From contig NZ_QJJQ01000002.1 of the NCBI RefSeq assembly GCF_003201975.1, forward strand, positions 214,723-278,722: DNA of 64,000 bases, given 5' to 3'. Numbering within the stretch: position 1 is the stretch's first letter; every line of letters starts with the position of its first letter. The translations under genes and the position numbers were made by a program. This document shows, piece after piece, positions 17,213 to 25,776 of this stretch. The notes below the pieces were generated by a model. That model was not told the DNA's origin. It did not search any database and saw nothing but the letters and a program-made list of their open reading frames with translations. This DNA is from Pseudogracilibacillus auburnensis. GTDB taxonomy: Bacteria; Bacillota; Bacilli; Bacillales; Amphibacillaceae.

Positions 17213-18604
17213 TTACTTTTTCCGGTCATGAATATCTTGCACAATAGTTGTATAGTGATGATCTAATCTGTACATCCAAAGGAGAATTACTTGCCCTATT
17301 CCAAGTAGCAACGGAATATGAATATTAAGAGCATAAATCATTTGTGTAGCTGAAGCAGTTTGCTCTGGAATACCTGCAGCATAACCACCGAATGCTAACA
17401 GCCATCCAATGATTGCACCGCCAATCCCTGCTCCAAGCTTCATACCAAAACTTGCACCACTATTGATTAATCCTTCGATACGAATACCTAATTTCCATTC
17501 GGTAAACTCCGCGGTATCGTTAATCATCGCATAAAGTACTGTAATCGTTGGAATTAAGCCAAATCCTTGAATAATACTTCCAATGATATAAATAGTTACG
17601 TTTGTTGGGTCAATCAGCTTAACCAAGCCTCCAACAACTCCGATAATAACTGCAACAAGAGCGACATTACGTTTACCAAACTTGTTAACTAGTCGGGCAA
17701 TAAAAAAGAAACTAACAATAGTAGGTACGAATAAGGCTAGAGCAAAAAGAGAAAATAAACTTGTATTACTAAATACATATGTTGCGTAATAGAGACCCGC
17801 ACTAGAAAGCAATGCTTGAAATATATACGAGATGACACAATATAGAGAAATAATGATCCAATATTTATTTGTAATAAGTGCCTTGAATTCTATTTTAAAT
17901 GCAGTCTTTTCCTTCTTCTCTAATGAAGGTTTCTTCTGAATCCGTTCCTTTGTGGATCGAAAAGCAATGTTGCTTGTAGCGACAGTGGTTAATCCTAATA
18001 TGCCGGCAACGACAGTCCAACCAATGCTTCCTCCAATTGCACTTGCTATAGGTTCTGTAAGGATCATAACCGAAAGCGTAGCAAGCATGGTAAAAACACC
18101 AGTGTAAATATTAATAAGTGAACGTCCTTGTTGATCTTGTGTCATTAATCCTAACAACGTTTTATAAGGGATAGAAATAGCTGTATAACATATAATTAGG
18201 GCTATATAGGATATGTAAGCGTATACAATTTTATACGTCATACTCACATCAGGGACAGCAAAAAGTAAGACAGAGGTAACACCAAAAGGGATAGCCATCC
18301 AAAGAACCCACGGACGTGCTTTTCCATGTTTCGATTTCGTTCGATCAACAACTGTTCCCATTCCCAAGTCTGTTATCCCATCGAACACACGTACAATGAG
18401 CATAAGTGTCCCGACGACTCCTGCAGATATCCCTACAATATCCGTGTAATAAAATGTTAAGAATGATCCAACCATTGTCCAAACTAAAATAATACCAAAA
18501 AAACCAAGTCCATAATGGATCATTTCCTTACGAGCTGGAACTTCTTTGTGAACAAGGATTTGTGATCCCTGATCTTGTTTATCTTCTAACTGATTCGTAG
18601 ACAT
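17213..18604 (-). CDS. GPH-family sugar:cation symporter (MFS)
   Basis: 463 residues with twelve membrane helices. The N-terminal half has Y-Y-T-D-I-V-G-I and the R-V-F-D-G-I-T-D motif of the glycoside-pentoside-hexuronide symporters (MelB/YicJ/XynP type), and K-S-K-H-G-K-A-R-P-W-V in the first cytoplasmic loop. ATG 18604 follows GGAGAGGGGG. Imports a glycoside or related sugar with Na+ or H+; the substrate cannot be read because no glycosidase gene is adjacent. The 3' end abuts the 52-bp repeat. Confidence 0.85.
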   Translation of the reverse strand: MSTNQLEDKQDQGSQILVHKEVPARKEMIHYGLGFFGIILVWTMVGSFLTFYYTDIVGISAGVVGTLMLIVRVFDGITDLGMGTVVDRTKSKHGKARPWVLWMAIPFGVTSVLLFAVPDVSMTYKIVYAYISYIALIICYTAISIPYKTLLGLMTQDQQGRSLINIYTGVFTMLATLSVMILTEPIASAIGGSIGWTVVAGILGLTTVATSNIAFRSTKERIQKKPSLEKKEKTAFKIEFKALITNKYWIIISLYCVISYIFQALLSSAGLYYATYVFSNTSLFSLFALALFVPTIVSFFFIARLVNKFGKRNVALVAVIIGVVGGLVKLIDPTNVTIYIIGSIIQGFGLIPTITVLYAMINDTAEFTEWKLGIRIEGLINSGASFGMKLGAGIGGAIIGWLLAFGGYAAGIPEQTASATQMIYALNIHIPLLLGIGQVILLWMYRLDHHYTTIVQDIHDRKK

Positions 18605-19415
18605 TCTCTGTTCCCCCTCTCCTTACAATTAATAGATGTAAAAATGCTATTGAAATTTTTAGATTATTAAGAATTATACCACAACATGATAATGTTTGTC
18701 ATGCTCATATTTTAGAAGAGATTGTCGAAATTGCTTACTATGTTTAGATGACAAGTAAACAAACCCTTATGGAGAACTTGTAGACTTATTAAAAAGTAGA
18801 ATTGGATTAAACGATCATATACTAAAATTTTTAGGATAACAAATTCCATACTTCCCTTTTAGTAGGTAAAAATACTACCTTCTTAACTGTTTAAGTGCAA
18901 CGTTCATTCTCGCAAGGGGGTTGGAATTAAGCCAAGTTTTCTAATCACTTTCAGTTAAATATTACGTAATAAGTATATAAATTCCGCATCTGTACAGGTT
19001 TTGGCTATTGTACATGTCTAACTAAAACAATGAATAATTTTTGAACCGTAAACTATTAATCCAACTTTATTTAACCATACACTCAAGGAAAAATAGAATA
19101 CCCTTTTCTCACTAATCCTTCATACAATTTGTAGTATAATAGTTTTTTAATTGTATGAAAATTTAAATTATGCTTTATTTTCCATTAATAGTTCAGTAAT
19201 ATAGAGGATAACAGTATATACTGAATATATTTTTAGGAAATCCTAACTATTCTTTTGTTAAAGGGGGAAATTAAGCTTTTTTCGTACTATATTATGCTTT
19301 TTCGTAGTTGAACAGAAAAAAATTTACCTATACTATGTAAATAACCATTTTACTTTTACTAAATTTCTTTATTCATTTAGTAGCTGTAAATTGTAAAAAA
19401 AATTAGGGAGGTCAT
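18605..19415. other. Intergenic region between the symporter and ehuB
   Basis: 811 AT-rich bases with no intact gene. A short plus-strand stretch (about 18715-18838) translates in broken frames to coding-looking text (I-L-E-E-I-V-E-I-A-Y-Y-V, then Y-G-E-L-V-D-L-L-K-S), probably a decayed gene tail. It must hold the divergent promoters of both neighbours, but I could not assign them with confidence. Confidence 0.4.
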
Positions 19416-20321
19416 ATGAGAATGAGAAAATGGTTAGTAGTTCTTGCACTTTTTATTGCTTTTGTATTTGCATTATCAGCTTGTGGCGACAGTGCGAGTA
19501 GTGGCAACGGTGAAGATAGTGACAGCTCAGATCGACTTACCCAGTTACAAGAAGATGGAACCGTTGTTGTTGGTTTCGCAAATGAAAAACCTTATGCATA
19601 TGAAGAGGATGGAGAATTAAAAGGGGTTGCTGTTGATGTAGCAACTGCTGTGTTAAATGAATTGGGAATTGAAAATGTGGAAGGTCATTTAGCAGATTTT
19701 GGTCAATTAATCCCTGGACTTGAAGCGAAAAAGTACGATATTATTACTGCTTCTATGGCTATCAATGCTGAACGTTGTGAAAACGTCGCATTTGGAGAAC
19801 CAGAAGTAAAATATGGAGAAGGATTAATCGTTGAAACTGGTAACCCATTAAATTTACACAGCTATAAGGATATTGCTGATAACCCAGATGTAACCGTTGC
19901 CATTATGTCAGGTGCTACGGAAATTGAATTCGTTCAAATAGAAGGTGTCGACCCTAATCAAATTCAAAATGCTCCAGATATTCCGGCGACATTTTCTGCT
20001 GTTGAATCTGGGCGTGCTCAAGCGACAACAGGAACAGAAATGACGATAAAAATGGCTTTGGAGAGTTTAGATTCAGATAAATTGGAGTTTGTAGAGGATT
20101 TTGAACAACCTAATATTGAAGGTGTACCAAGTTATGGTGCAGCGGCATTTCGTCTAGATGATAATGAACTTCGTGAAGCGTATAACGAAAAGTTGGCAGA
20201 ATTAAAAGAATCCGATTTATACGGTGAACTTCTAGAAGCAAATTATTTTAGTGCGACAAGCAATGCTGTTGAAAGTGATATTACGACTGAAATGGTTTGT
20301 TCAGGTGAAGTGTATGAATAA
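19416..20321 (+). CDS. ehuB: Ectoine/hydroxyectoine ABC transporter substrate-binding lipoprotein
   Basis: 301 residues. The signal peptide ends in lipobox L-S-A-C (Cys23). The rest is a type-3 amino-acid-binding fold with V-G-F-A-N-E-K-P-Y-A-Y near the start and E-R-C-E-N-V-A-F-G-E-P, which I associate with EhuB. ATG 19416 lies behind GGGAGG. It captures ectoines outside the membrane for the EhuCD permease and EhuA ATPase encoded next; the order B-C-D-A is the standard ehu order. Assignment to ectoine rather than another polar amino acid rests on resemblance, the gene order and the nearby EutB-like gene. Confidence 0.82.
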   Translation: MRMRKWLVVLALFIAFVFALSACGDSASSGNGEDSDSSDRLTQLQEDGTVVVGFANEKPYAYEEDGELKGVAVDVATAVLNELGIENVEGHLADFGQLIPGLEAKKYDIITASMAINAERCENVAFGEPEVKYGEGLIVETGNPLNLHSYKDIADNPDVTVAIMSGATEIEFVQIEGVDPNQIQNAPDIPATFSAVESGRAQATTGTEMTIKMALESLDSDKLEFVEDFEQPNIEGVPSYGAAAFRLDDNELREAYNEKLAELKESDLYGELLEANYFSATSNAVESDITTEMVCSGEVYE

Positions 20322-20334
20322 GCTCTAATAAGCG

Positions 20335-20377
20335 AAGGGTCAAGTTCTTTTCTCTTGAAATGAGCTGACCCTTTTTT
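20335..20377 (+). terminator. Partial terminator inside the ehu operon
   Basis: AAGGGTCA (20335-20342) pairs with TGACCCTT (20366-20373), followed by T's. Lying between ehuB and ehuC, it would lower permease expression relative to the binding protein, as is common in ABC importers. Confidence 0.65.
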
Positions 20378-20440
20378 GAAAACGTTATCATATCAACTAA
20401 TATTTAATCATTTTTCTATTCTTCTAAAGGAGGGATTACT

Positions 20441-21103
20441 ATTAGTGCAATAGCAGAAGTATTCCCAGTATTACTAAAAGGAATTCAAATTACAGTAATT
20501 GTCCTCATTTTGTCGGCAATTTTAGGTTATTTTATCGCTATTGTTGCAGGATTATGTCGTTTATCTAGGTTTTGGATTATCCGAACATTCACTGGTTTTT
20601 ATGTAGAAGTGTTTCGGGGAACTTCCTTAATTGTCCAACTTTTTTGGTTATATTATGCTTTGCCTATGTTATTTGGGTTTAATGTTGGTAGTAATCTTGT
20701 TGCTGGTGTATTAGCTATTTCTCTAAACTATGGTGCTTATATGTCAGAGATTGTTAGAGGGTCGATCGTTGCAGTGGACAAAGGACAAACAGAGGCATCT
20801 GTAGCTTTAAATATGACTAGATTTCAACGGATGCGCCTCGTTATTTTCCCCCAAGCATTTCGCATGATGTTACCCGAGTTTGGGAATTATTTAATCCAAA
20901 TGTTAAAAGCAACATCACTCGTTTCACTCATTGGTATGCACGATATTTTATACCATGGTAACTTAATTAGATCTTCCAATCTATCCATGGCCCCTACTGT
21001 TTATATTTTAGTGCTTATTTTTTACTTTATTATTGCCTTACCTTTCATCTTTCTTGCACGAAAAATGGAGACTGTTTCAAAGAAAGGAGTTGCTAGTTCA
21101 TGA
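20441..21103 (+). CDS. ehuC: Ectoine/hydroxyectoine ABC transporter permease, apparent ATT start
   Basis: 220 residues, five membrane helices, with the binding-protein-dependent permease (HisM/GlnP) motif including E-A-S-V-A-L and the F-P-Q-A coupling helix. The only strong ribosome site is AAAGGAGGG (20427-20434). Seven bases after its GGAGG core comes ATT 20441, in frame, and the first helix begins some ten residues later. There is no ATG, GTG or TTG until TTG 20510, which would cut into helix 1. ATT is therefore the likely start. The stop overlaps ehuD as ATGA. Confidence 0.8.
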   Translation: MSAIAEVFPVLLKGIQITVIVLILSAILGYFIAIVAGLCRLSRFWIIRTFTGFYVEVFRGTSLIVQLFWLYYALPMLFGFNVGSNLVAGVLAISLNYGAYMSEIVRGSIVAVDKGQTEASVALNMTRFQRMRLVIFPQAFRMMLPEFGNYLIQMLKATSLVSLIGMHDILYHGNLIRSSNLSMAPTVYILVLIFYFIIALPFIFLARKMETVSKKGVASS

Positions 21104-21798
21104 ACTGGAAATGGGAAGTATTTTTTGATGCACTCCCCCTCGTTACTAAAGGGTTAACAATAACAATTTCCTTAACAATCATCTGCTATCTATTTGCACT
21201 CCTTTTTGGCTTTGTATGGGTCTTTTTAAGGAGAATTCCATCAAAGATCATTAATTGGATTGTTACTTGGACAATGGAGTTTATTCGATCAACTCCGCCC
21301 CTTGTTCAATTATTTTTCCTTTATTTTGGTTGGCCGATGGTTCCAGTTGTAGGTGTTTCCCTTTCTCCTTTTACATGTGCAGTAATCGGTCTTGGTATCC
21401 ATACGAGTACATATATTGGCGAAGTATATCGGTCAGGTATTGAATCTGTTGATAAAGGACAGTGGGAAGCATCAACCGCCTTAAATCTTACTACACGCCA
21501 AAAATGGCTGAAAATCATTTTGCCACAAGCAGTTCCACCGACAATTCCGATGTTAGGGAATTATTTTATTATTTTATTTAAAGAAGTTCCACTTGCCTCC
21601 ACAGTCGGAGTACTAGGAATTTTAGCGTTGGCAAACAATTATGGTGCAGCTCATTTTAGATATCTAGAGCCATTAACGATTGTTGCTTTATTATTTTTAC
21701 TGCTCAGCTATCCTTCTTCTCTTTTAATTAATAAATTAGAGAAAAAAATGAATCGCCGTTTTGATAAAAAATCATCAACTGGCTCTATATCAATGTGA
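21100..21798 (+). CDS. ehuD: Ectoine/hydroxyectoine ABC transporter permease
   Basis: 232 residues with five membrane helices and the HisM/GlnP-type motif (E-A-S-T-A-L-N-L, then L-P-Q-A-V-P-P). ATG 21100 overlaps the ehuC stop (ATGA), behind AAAGGAG within ehuC. It pairs with EhuC to form the heterodimeric channel. Confidence 0.83.
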   Translation: MNWKWEVFFDALPLVTKGLTITISLTIICYLFALLFGFVWVFLRRIPSKIINWIVTWTMEFIRSTPPLVQLFFLYFGWPMVPVVGVSLSPFTCAVIGLGIHTSTYIGEVYRSGIESVDKGQWEASTALNLTTRQKWLKIILPQAVPPTIPMLGNYFIILFKEVPLASTVGVLGILALANNYGAAHFRYLEPLTIVALLFLLLSYPSSLLINKLEKKMNRRFDKKSSTGSISM

Positions 21799-21808
21799 AG
21801 GAGGTTTT

Positions 21809-22588
21809 ATGATGGTAGAACCAATTGTTCAGTTTAAAGATGTACATAAATCTTTTGGAGAGTTTGATGTATTAAAAGGAATTGATTTAAATATTGCTCC
21901 ATCTGAAAAAATTTGTATTATCGGTCCATCAGGATCTGGAAAAACGACTATTATTCGTATGTTAATGACGTTAGAAGAGCCTACTTCTGGTGATATTTAT
22001 GTGAATGATGCGAACTTGTGGAAGATGGAACGAGCGGGTAAAATGGTTCCCGCTAATGAAAAACATCTCAGGCAAGTACGAGGTGATATTGGAATGGTGT
22101 TTCAGCATTTTAACCTATTCCCGCATATGACCATTTTAGATAATTGTATGGTCGGTCCTATTCATGTAAAGAAGGAGAGTAAAGATGAAGCGAAACAACA
22201 TTCAGAAGAAATGCTAAAGAGAGTAGGATTAGAGGAGCATATGGATAAATACCCTAGTCAATTATCAGGTGGGCAAAAGCAGCGGGTCGCCATGGCAAGG
22301 GCACTAGTAATGAAACCTAAGATTATGCTGTTTGATGAAGTTACATCTGCACTTGATCCTGAGCTCGTTGGTGAAGTGCTCGAAGTAATCCGTAATATTG
22401 CCGAAACTGGGGAAACTGCTATGGTTCTCGTCACACATGAGATGGATTTTGCGCTTGAAGTGGCGGATCGTGTTCTTTTTCTAGATGACGGCGTTATTGC
22501 CGAAAGCGGGACAGCTAGTGAAGTGATTGAGCATTCGGAAAACAAGCGTCTCCAATCCTTTTTAAGACGATTTAGGAATTCAGATTAA
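21809..22588 (+). CDS. ehuA: Ectoine/hydroxyectoine ABC transporter ATP-binding protein
   Basis: 259 residues from ATG 21809, directly behind AAGGAGG (21798-21804); the longer open frame to 21761 lies inside ehuD. Walker A G-P-S-G-S-G-K-T-T near 37-45, signature L-S-G-G-Q-K-Q-R near 150-157, then M-L-F-D-E-V-T-S-A-L-D with Val where most have Pro, and the switch His in V-T-H-E-M-D-F. Energises EhuCD. Last gene of the operon, closed by a 12-bp terminator. Confidence 0.85.
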   Translation: MMVEPIVQFKDVHKSFGEFDVLKGIDLNIAPSEKICIIGPSGSGKTTIIRMLMTLEEPTSGDIYVNDANLWKMERAGKMVPANEKHLRQVRGDIGMVFQHFNLFPHMTILDNCMVGPIHVKKESKDEAKQHSEEMLKRVGLEEHMDKYPSQLSGGQKQRVAMARALVMKPKIMLFDEVTSALDPELVGEVLEVIRNIAETGETAMVLVTHEMDFALEVADRVLFLDDGVIAESGTASEVIEHSENKRLQSFLRRFRNSD

Positions 22589-22596
22589 AAGAGAGT

Positions 22597-22634
22597 AAGC
22601 ATTGCAATTAGTTTAAATATTGCAATGCTTTTCT
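22597..22634. terminator. Terminator between ehuA and the convergent dehydratase
   Basis: Perfect 12-bp stem AAGCATTGCAAT (22597-22608) with ATTGCAATGCTT (22619-22630), then TT. It sits between two convergent genes. Confidence 0.8.
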
Positions 22635-22662
22635 CATCCCATGTATGCTAAATGCATCCCTA

Positions 22663-23610
22663 TCATTGCAGTAAATTCGGAAGCTCATTCATATCTACAT
22701 TACCACCCGAGAGGATAAGCATGACCTTTTTCCTTGTAACTCCTAATTTTCCGTTCATCGCTGCTGCTACAGTAACGGCACTAGAAGGTTCGATCACTTG
22801 TTTCATTCGTTCAAATACAAATGACATTGCAGCCCGAATCTCATTTTCTTGTACTAAAACGAGATCATCTACATATTTTTTTACCACTGGAAATGTTAGA
22901 TCACCTGGCTGACTAGTCCTTAACCCATCGGCAACAGTCGTTGTTTTTGCAATGCTCGTAATTTTATTGTTTCGTAACGATAAAAATGTGTCATTCGCTG
23001 TCTCAGGTTCAACCCCGATCACTTGGATGGTTGGATTTGATTCTTTTGCCGCGGTAGCAATCCCTGACATTAATCCACCACCGCCGATAGGAACGACTAT
23101 CACATCGACATCTGCTACTTGTTCCAATATTTCGAGGCCAATTGTCCCTTGCCCAGCCATAATGAATGGATCGTCATACGGCGGAATAAATACTCCTCCT
23201 TTTTCACTAGCAAGTTGTTTTGCCCGTGGAATTCTTTCAGCAGAGGTTGTTCCACACTGTTCAATATTTCCGTTATACGCTTCAATCGCAGCGATTTTAC
23301 ATCGACTTGCATTTTCTGGGACGACAATCGTTGCCGGTATCCCTAACTGATCGGCAACATATGCAACTGCTTGTCCATGATTTCCCGATGATGCTGCAGT
23401 AATGAATTTCGCTCCTTCCTTCACGACTTGTTTCACTTTATTCGTTGCACCACGAATTTTAAAGGAGCCTGTTTTTTGTAAATGCTCGGCTTTTAAAAAT
23501 ATTTCATTGTCGCATGCTTTCGATAGCTGATCAGATGTTAATATCGGTGTAACTTTCGTTATGTCTGATATAGTTTCCCTCGCTTTTTGAATGTCGAATA
23601 ATGTAATCAA
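22663..23610 (-). CDS. PLP-dependent threonine dehydratase family protein, EutB-like
   Basis: 315 residues from TTG 23610 behind AAAGGAAG; a longer frame to ATG 23670 adds 20 unconserved residues. Fold-type II PLP enzyme: Lys51 in K-T-G-S-F-K-I-R-G-A binds PLP, S-S-G-N-H-G-Q contacts substrate carboxylate, G-G-G-G-L holds the phosphate and S-G-G-N-V-D ends the domain. The length (no ACT domain) fits catabolic threonine/serine dehydratase, serine racemase or EutB, the hydroxyectoine-utilisation dehydratase often beside ehu genes. The convergent ehu operon favours EutB, but other eut genes are not in the window. Confidence 0.8.
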   Translation of the reverse strand: MITLFDIQKARETISDITKVTPILTSDQLSKACDNEIFLKAEHLQKTGSFKIRGATNKVKQVVKEGAKFITAASSGNHGQAVAYVADQLGIPATIVVPENASRCKIAAIEAYNGNIEQCGTTSAERIPRAKQLASEKGGVFIPPYDDPFIMAGQGTIGLEILEQVADVDVIVVPIGGGGLMSGIATAAKESNPTIQVIGVEPETANDTFLSLRNNKITSIAKTTTVADGLRTSQPGDLTFPVVKKYVDDLVLVQENEIRAAMSFVFERMKQVIEPSSAVTVAAAMNGKLGVTRKKVMLILSGGNVDMNELPNLLQ

Positions 23611-23841
23611 GGTTGCTCTACTTCCTTTCTTATCATTTTTCATAGCATGTTTCACAAAAAATGTCCCCATTGTTCTGTAAATATGCTTTTATTTCCGCAT
23701 CCCTCTCGTCGTTGGATATTTCATTCTCACAAAAACAAGATCATTCCCCTTTATTTCTTTTGCGCATTTGGCACATGCTGGTTTTATTGTAAACACTTTT
23801 CTTCCCCCAAAAAAGTTTATCTATCTGGAAAAACCGATAGT

Positions 23842-24603
23842 TTATTTTTTTCTCATGATGAAACTTAGATGTCTTCCTGTTCGTTTGTCTTCACGATACG
23901 AAAATCCTTCCGTGTTTAAAAACGTGCAAGTCGTATCTACCTTCATTTGATCTTGCGAAATGCCAGCAAGTTCACATTGTTTGATAACTGTTTTTTGGTT
24001 ATCAATATGATATTTTTTTGTAGCTTCATTATAATGAATACATGATTCTGCATAGCCTAGTTCATGAAACTTCTCGTACACATCTTCGTCCACTTCAAAT
24101 TTTTCCTGACAAAGTGCACTGCCAATTTGGATATAAAATTCATTGGGTTCGCACTTTTCTTCTGTGATTAAATGGTGGAAAAGTTTTCGCGTTATTTGTT
24201 TTACAGTTCCTTGCCATCCTGAGTGTATCACTCCGATCACATTTCTCTTTTCATGATAAAAAATAACTGGTACACAGTCCGCCGTAAAACAGCATAATAC
24301 AATATTAGGCTCAAATGTATATAATGCATCTGTATTAGGTATCGCCGTTTCCATTGAAAATGCGCCACACCCTTTATCTTCAGCCGTTACTCGATAAAAA
24401 TTTGCGCTATGTGTTTGGTTAGCACAAACGAAGTTTTCCAATTGAGTGTCTAAAGTAATAGCAAGATTTTTTCGGTTTCCAATAATTTTGGACGGGTTGT
24501 CACACGTATGAAGTGCCATATTATTTTGTTCAAATGCTGTCTCGCTTTTTAATGTCATTCCAGATACGAAATGCTCATTACGGAAGAAAAAGTGAGTGTT
24601 CAT
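23842..24603 (-). CDS. PgeF/YlmD-family (multicopper polyphenol oxidase-like) protein
   Basis: 253 residues with the family motifs Q-T-H-S near 63, T-A-D-C-V-P-V near 108 and H-S-G-W-Q-G-T near 127. The conserved His and Cys residues bind zinc. Members act on purine nucleosides (adenosine deaminase/phosphorylase activity, as in LACC1) or edit peptidoglycan precursors (PgeF in E. coli). The usual Bacillus copy (ylmD) lies in the cell-division cluster; this one stands alone, so it may be a paralogue. ATG 24603. Confidence 0.85.
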   Translation of the reverse strand: MNTHFFFRNEHFVSGMTLKSETAFEQNNMALHTCDNPSKIIGNRKNLAITLDTQLENFVCANQTHSANFYRVTAEDKGCGAFSMETAIPNTDALYTFEPNIVLCCFTADCVPVIFYHEKRNVIGVIHSGWQGTVKQITRKLFHHLITEEKCEPNEFYIQIGSALCQEKFEVDEDVYEKFHELGYAESCIHYNEATKKYHIDNQKTVIKQCELAGISQDQMKVDTTCTFLNTEGFSYREDKRTGRHLSFIMRKK

Positions 24604-24861
24604 TCTATCACCTATTTTTTAGATATTTCTTTAATCATAACATACGTATATATTTGTGTGTAATTGTGTTAATTTATCTTAGCGGCGTTACTAAAACTCG
24701 CGCCTCGATAGGCAAGGGATAAGTGCTGCTAAAGAAAAAACAATGACTGACAAGCTAGAAGGGAAGTCAGAAGTGATGTTGCCCTTATATAAATAAATCG
24801 TCATTTCTTTATTTGCCAAGCTCCGAAATACTGACACATCAATAAGGAACTTGGCATATCA

Positions 24862-25044
24862 TTATTTTCCTGGTACATAAATCACCACGTTCCCTTCACA
24901 GTCGAAAATCATTTTCAATGTAACACAGTGTAAATCTCGGCACATAATCATTTTTCTAGTTACATATTGCCCAAACCTAGCAATTGCTCCCACACCAACG
25001 GATTGTACATTCTTATTTAGTCGAACATGTACACATCTTGACAA
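24862..25044 (-). CDS. Short open frame, cysteine-containing, unknown
   Basis: 60 codons from TTG 25044; the frame stays open upstream to 25122 without a clear start or ribosome site. The text (C-V-H-V-R-L-N-K-N-V, R-F-G-Q-Y-V-T-R-K, F-D-C-E-G-N-V-V-I-Y-V-P-G-K) looks more protein-like than chance, with four Cys. May be a decayed gene tail or a small gene with a non-standard start. Not recognised. The flanking 24604-24861 contains nothing I can identify. Confidence 0.25.
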   Translation of the reverse strand: MSRCVHVRLNKNVQSVGVGAIARFGQYVTRKMIMCRDLHCVTLKMIFDCEGNVVIYVPGK

Positions 25045-25145
25045 TTTATACGTATTCGGGTGAGGAAGTTTTCCAATAATGACAAAAAAGGGCCACTCCC
25101 TAATAAAAGTGACTCCAGCAAATTACTTCATGTTTGAAACTAGCT

Positions 25146-25598
25146 TTATGTACCCTCACTTCCTTTTTCAAAGGTATGTTTCCATTCCATATATCTTCTA
25201 TCAATCACTGCTTTTATTTTTGAATAATTTCCCCAACTATCTTCCACCTCATATAGACTGTCTAATTCCGAAAAGGCTTCCTCATAATCATCTAGAAAAA
25301 GTCCATTTTCAAAATCAAAATATTCCATTGCAAATTGATTAGCTTCTTCATTTAACATATCATCTGCTAACACTCCATCTGCGTTCCTATATATTTCTGC
25401 TCCAGTTATTTCGCGCTGTATAAATTTTTGTATGTCTAGCTCCATTTCTGTCTCAAACTCTTTACTCAGCAATTGATGATCAATTAACCAACCGAGAAAC
25501 ATACCCGTATGCACATAGGCTTGCTTCAAGGATAAGTCATTTGGAAAATCACCTTCATAATGATATTTTGCCTTATCATATACAATTATTTCGGACAT
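25146..25598 (-). CDS. Conserved acidic protein, unknown function
   Basis: 150-residue soluble acidic protein beginning with I-V-Y-D-K-A-K-Y-H-Y-E-G-D-F-P, a start I have seen in small Firmicute and proteobacterial hypothetical proteins (possibly the DUF7832 group). ATG 25598 lies behind AAAGGAG. No signal, membrane segment or catalytic motif. Stands alone; an immunity-protein role would be a guess. Confidence 0.7.
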   Translation of the reverse strand: MSEIIVYDKAKYHYEGDFPNDLSLKQAYVHTGMFLGWLIDHQLLSKEFETEMELDIQKFIQREITGAEIYRNADGVLADDMLNEEANQFAMEYFDFENGLFLDDYEEAFSELDSLYEVEDSWGNYSKIKAVIDRRYMEWKHTFEKGSEGT

Positions 25599-25776
25599 TA
25601 CTCTTCAGCTCCTTTAAAAATTCCCTGTTCAAGCTTTCCCCTTGCTGTAACTATACCATAAGATAACTTCTTCCTATTTTTACGATTTGTTTTTTTACAT
25701 AAAAGAAACAATCATGAACTTTTTTATCTTTTATAATTAAGGTAGAAGAGAAATAAAAATGTAAAGGAGTTGGAAT

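Noticed and set aside
16819-17266. Plus-strand open frames across the 52-bp repeat
   Set aside because: By-products of the repeat, without ribosome sites; frames cycle because 52 is not a multiple of 3.
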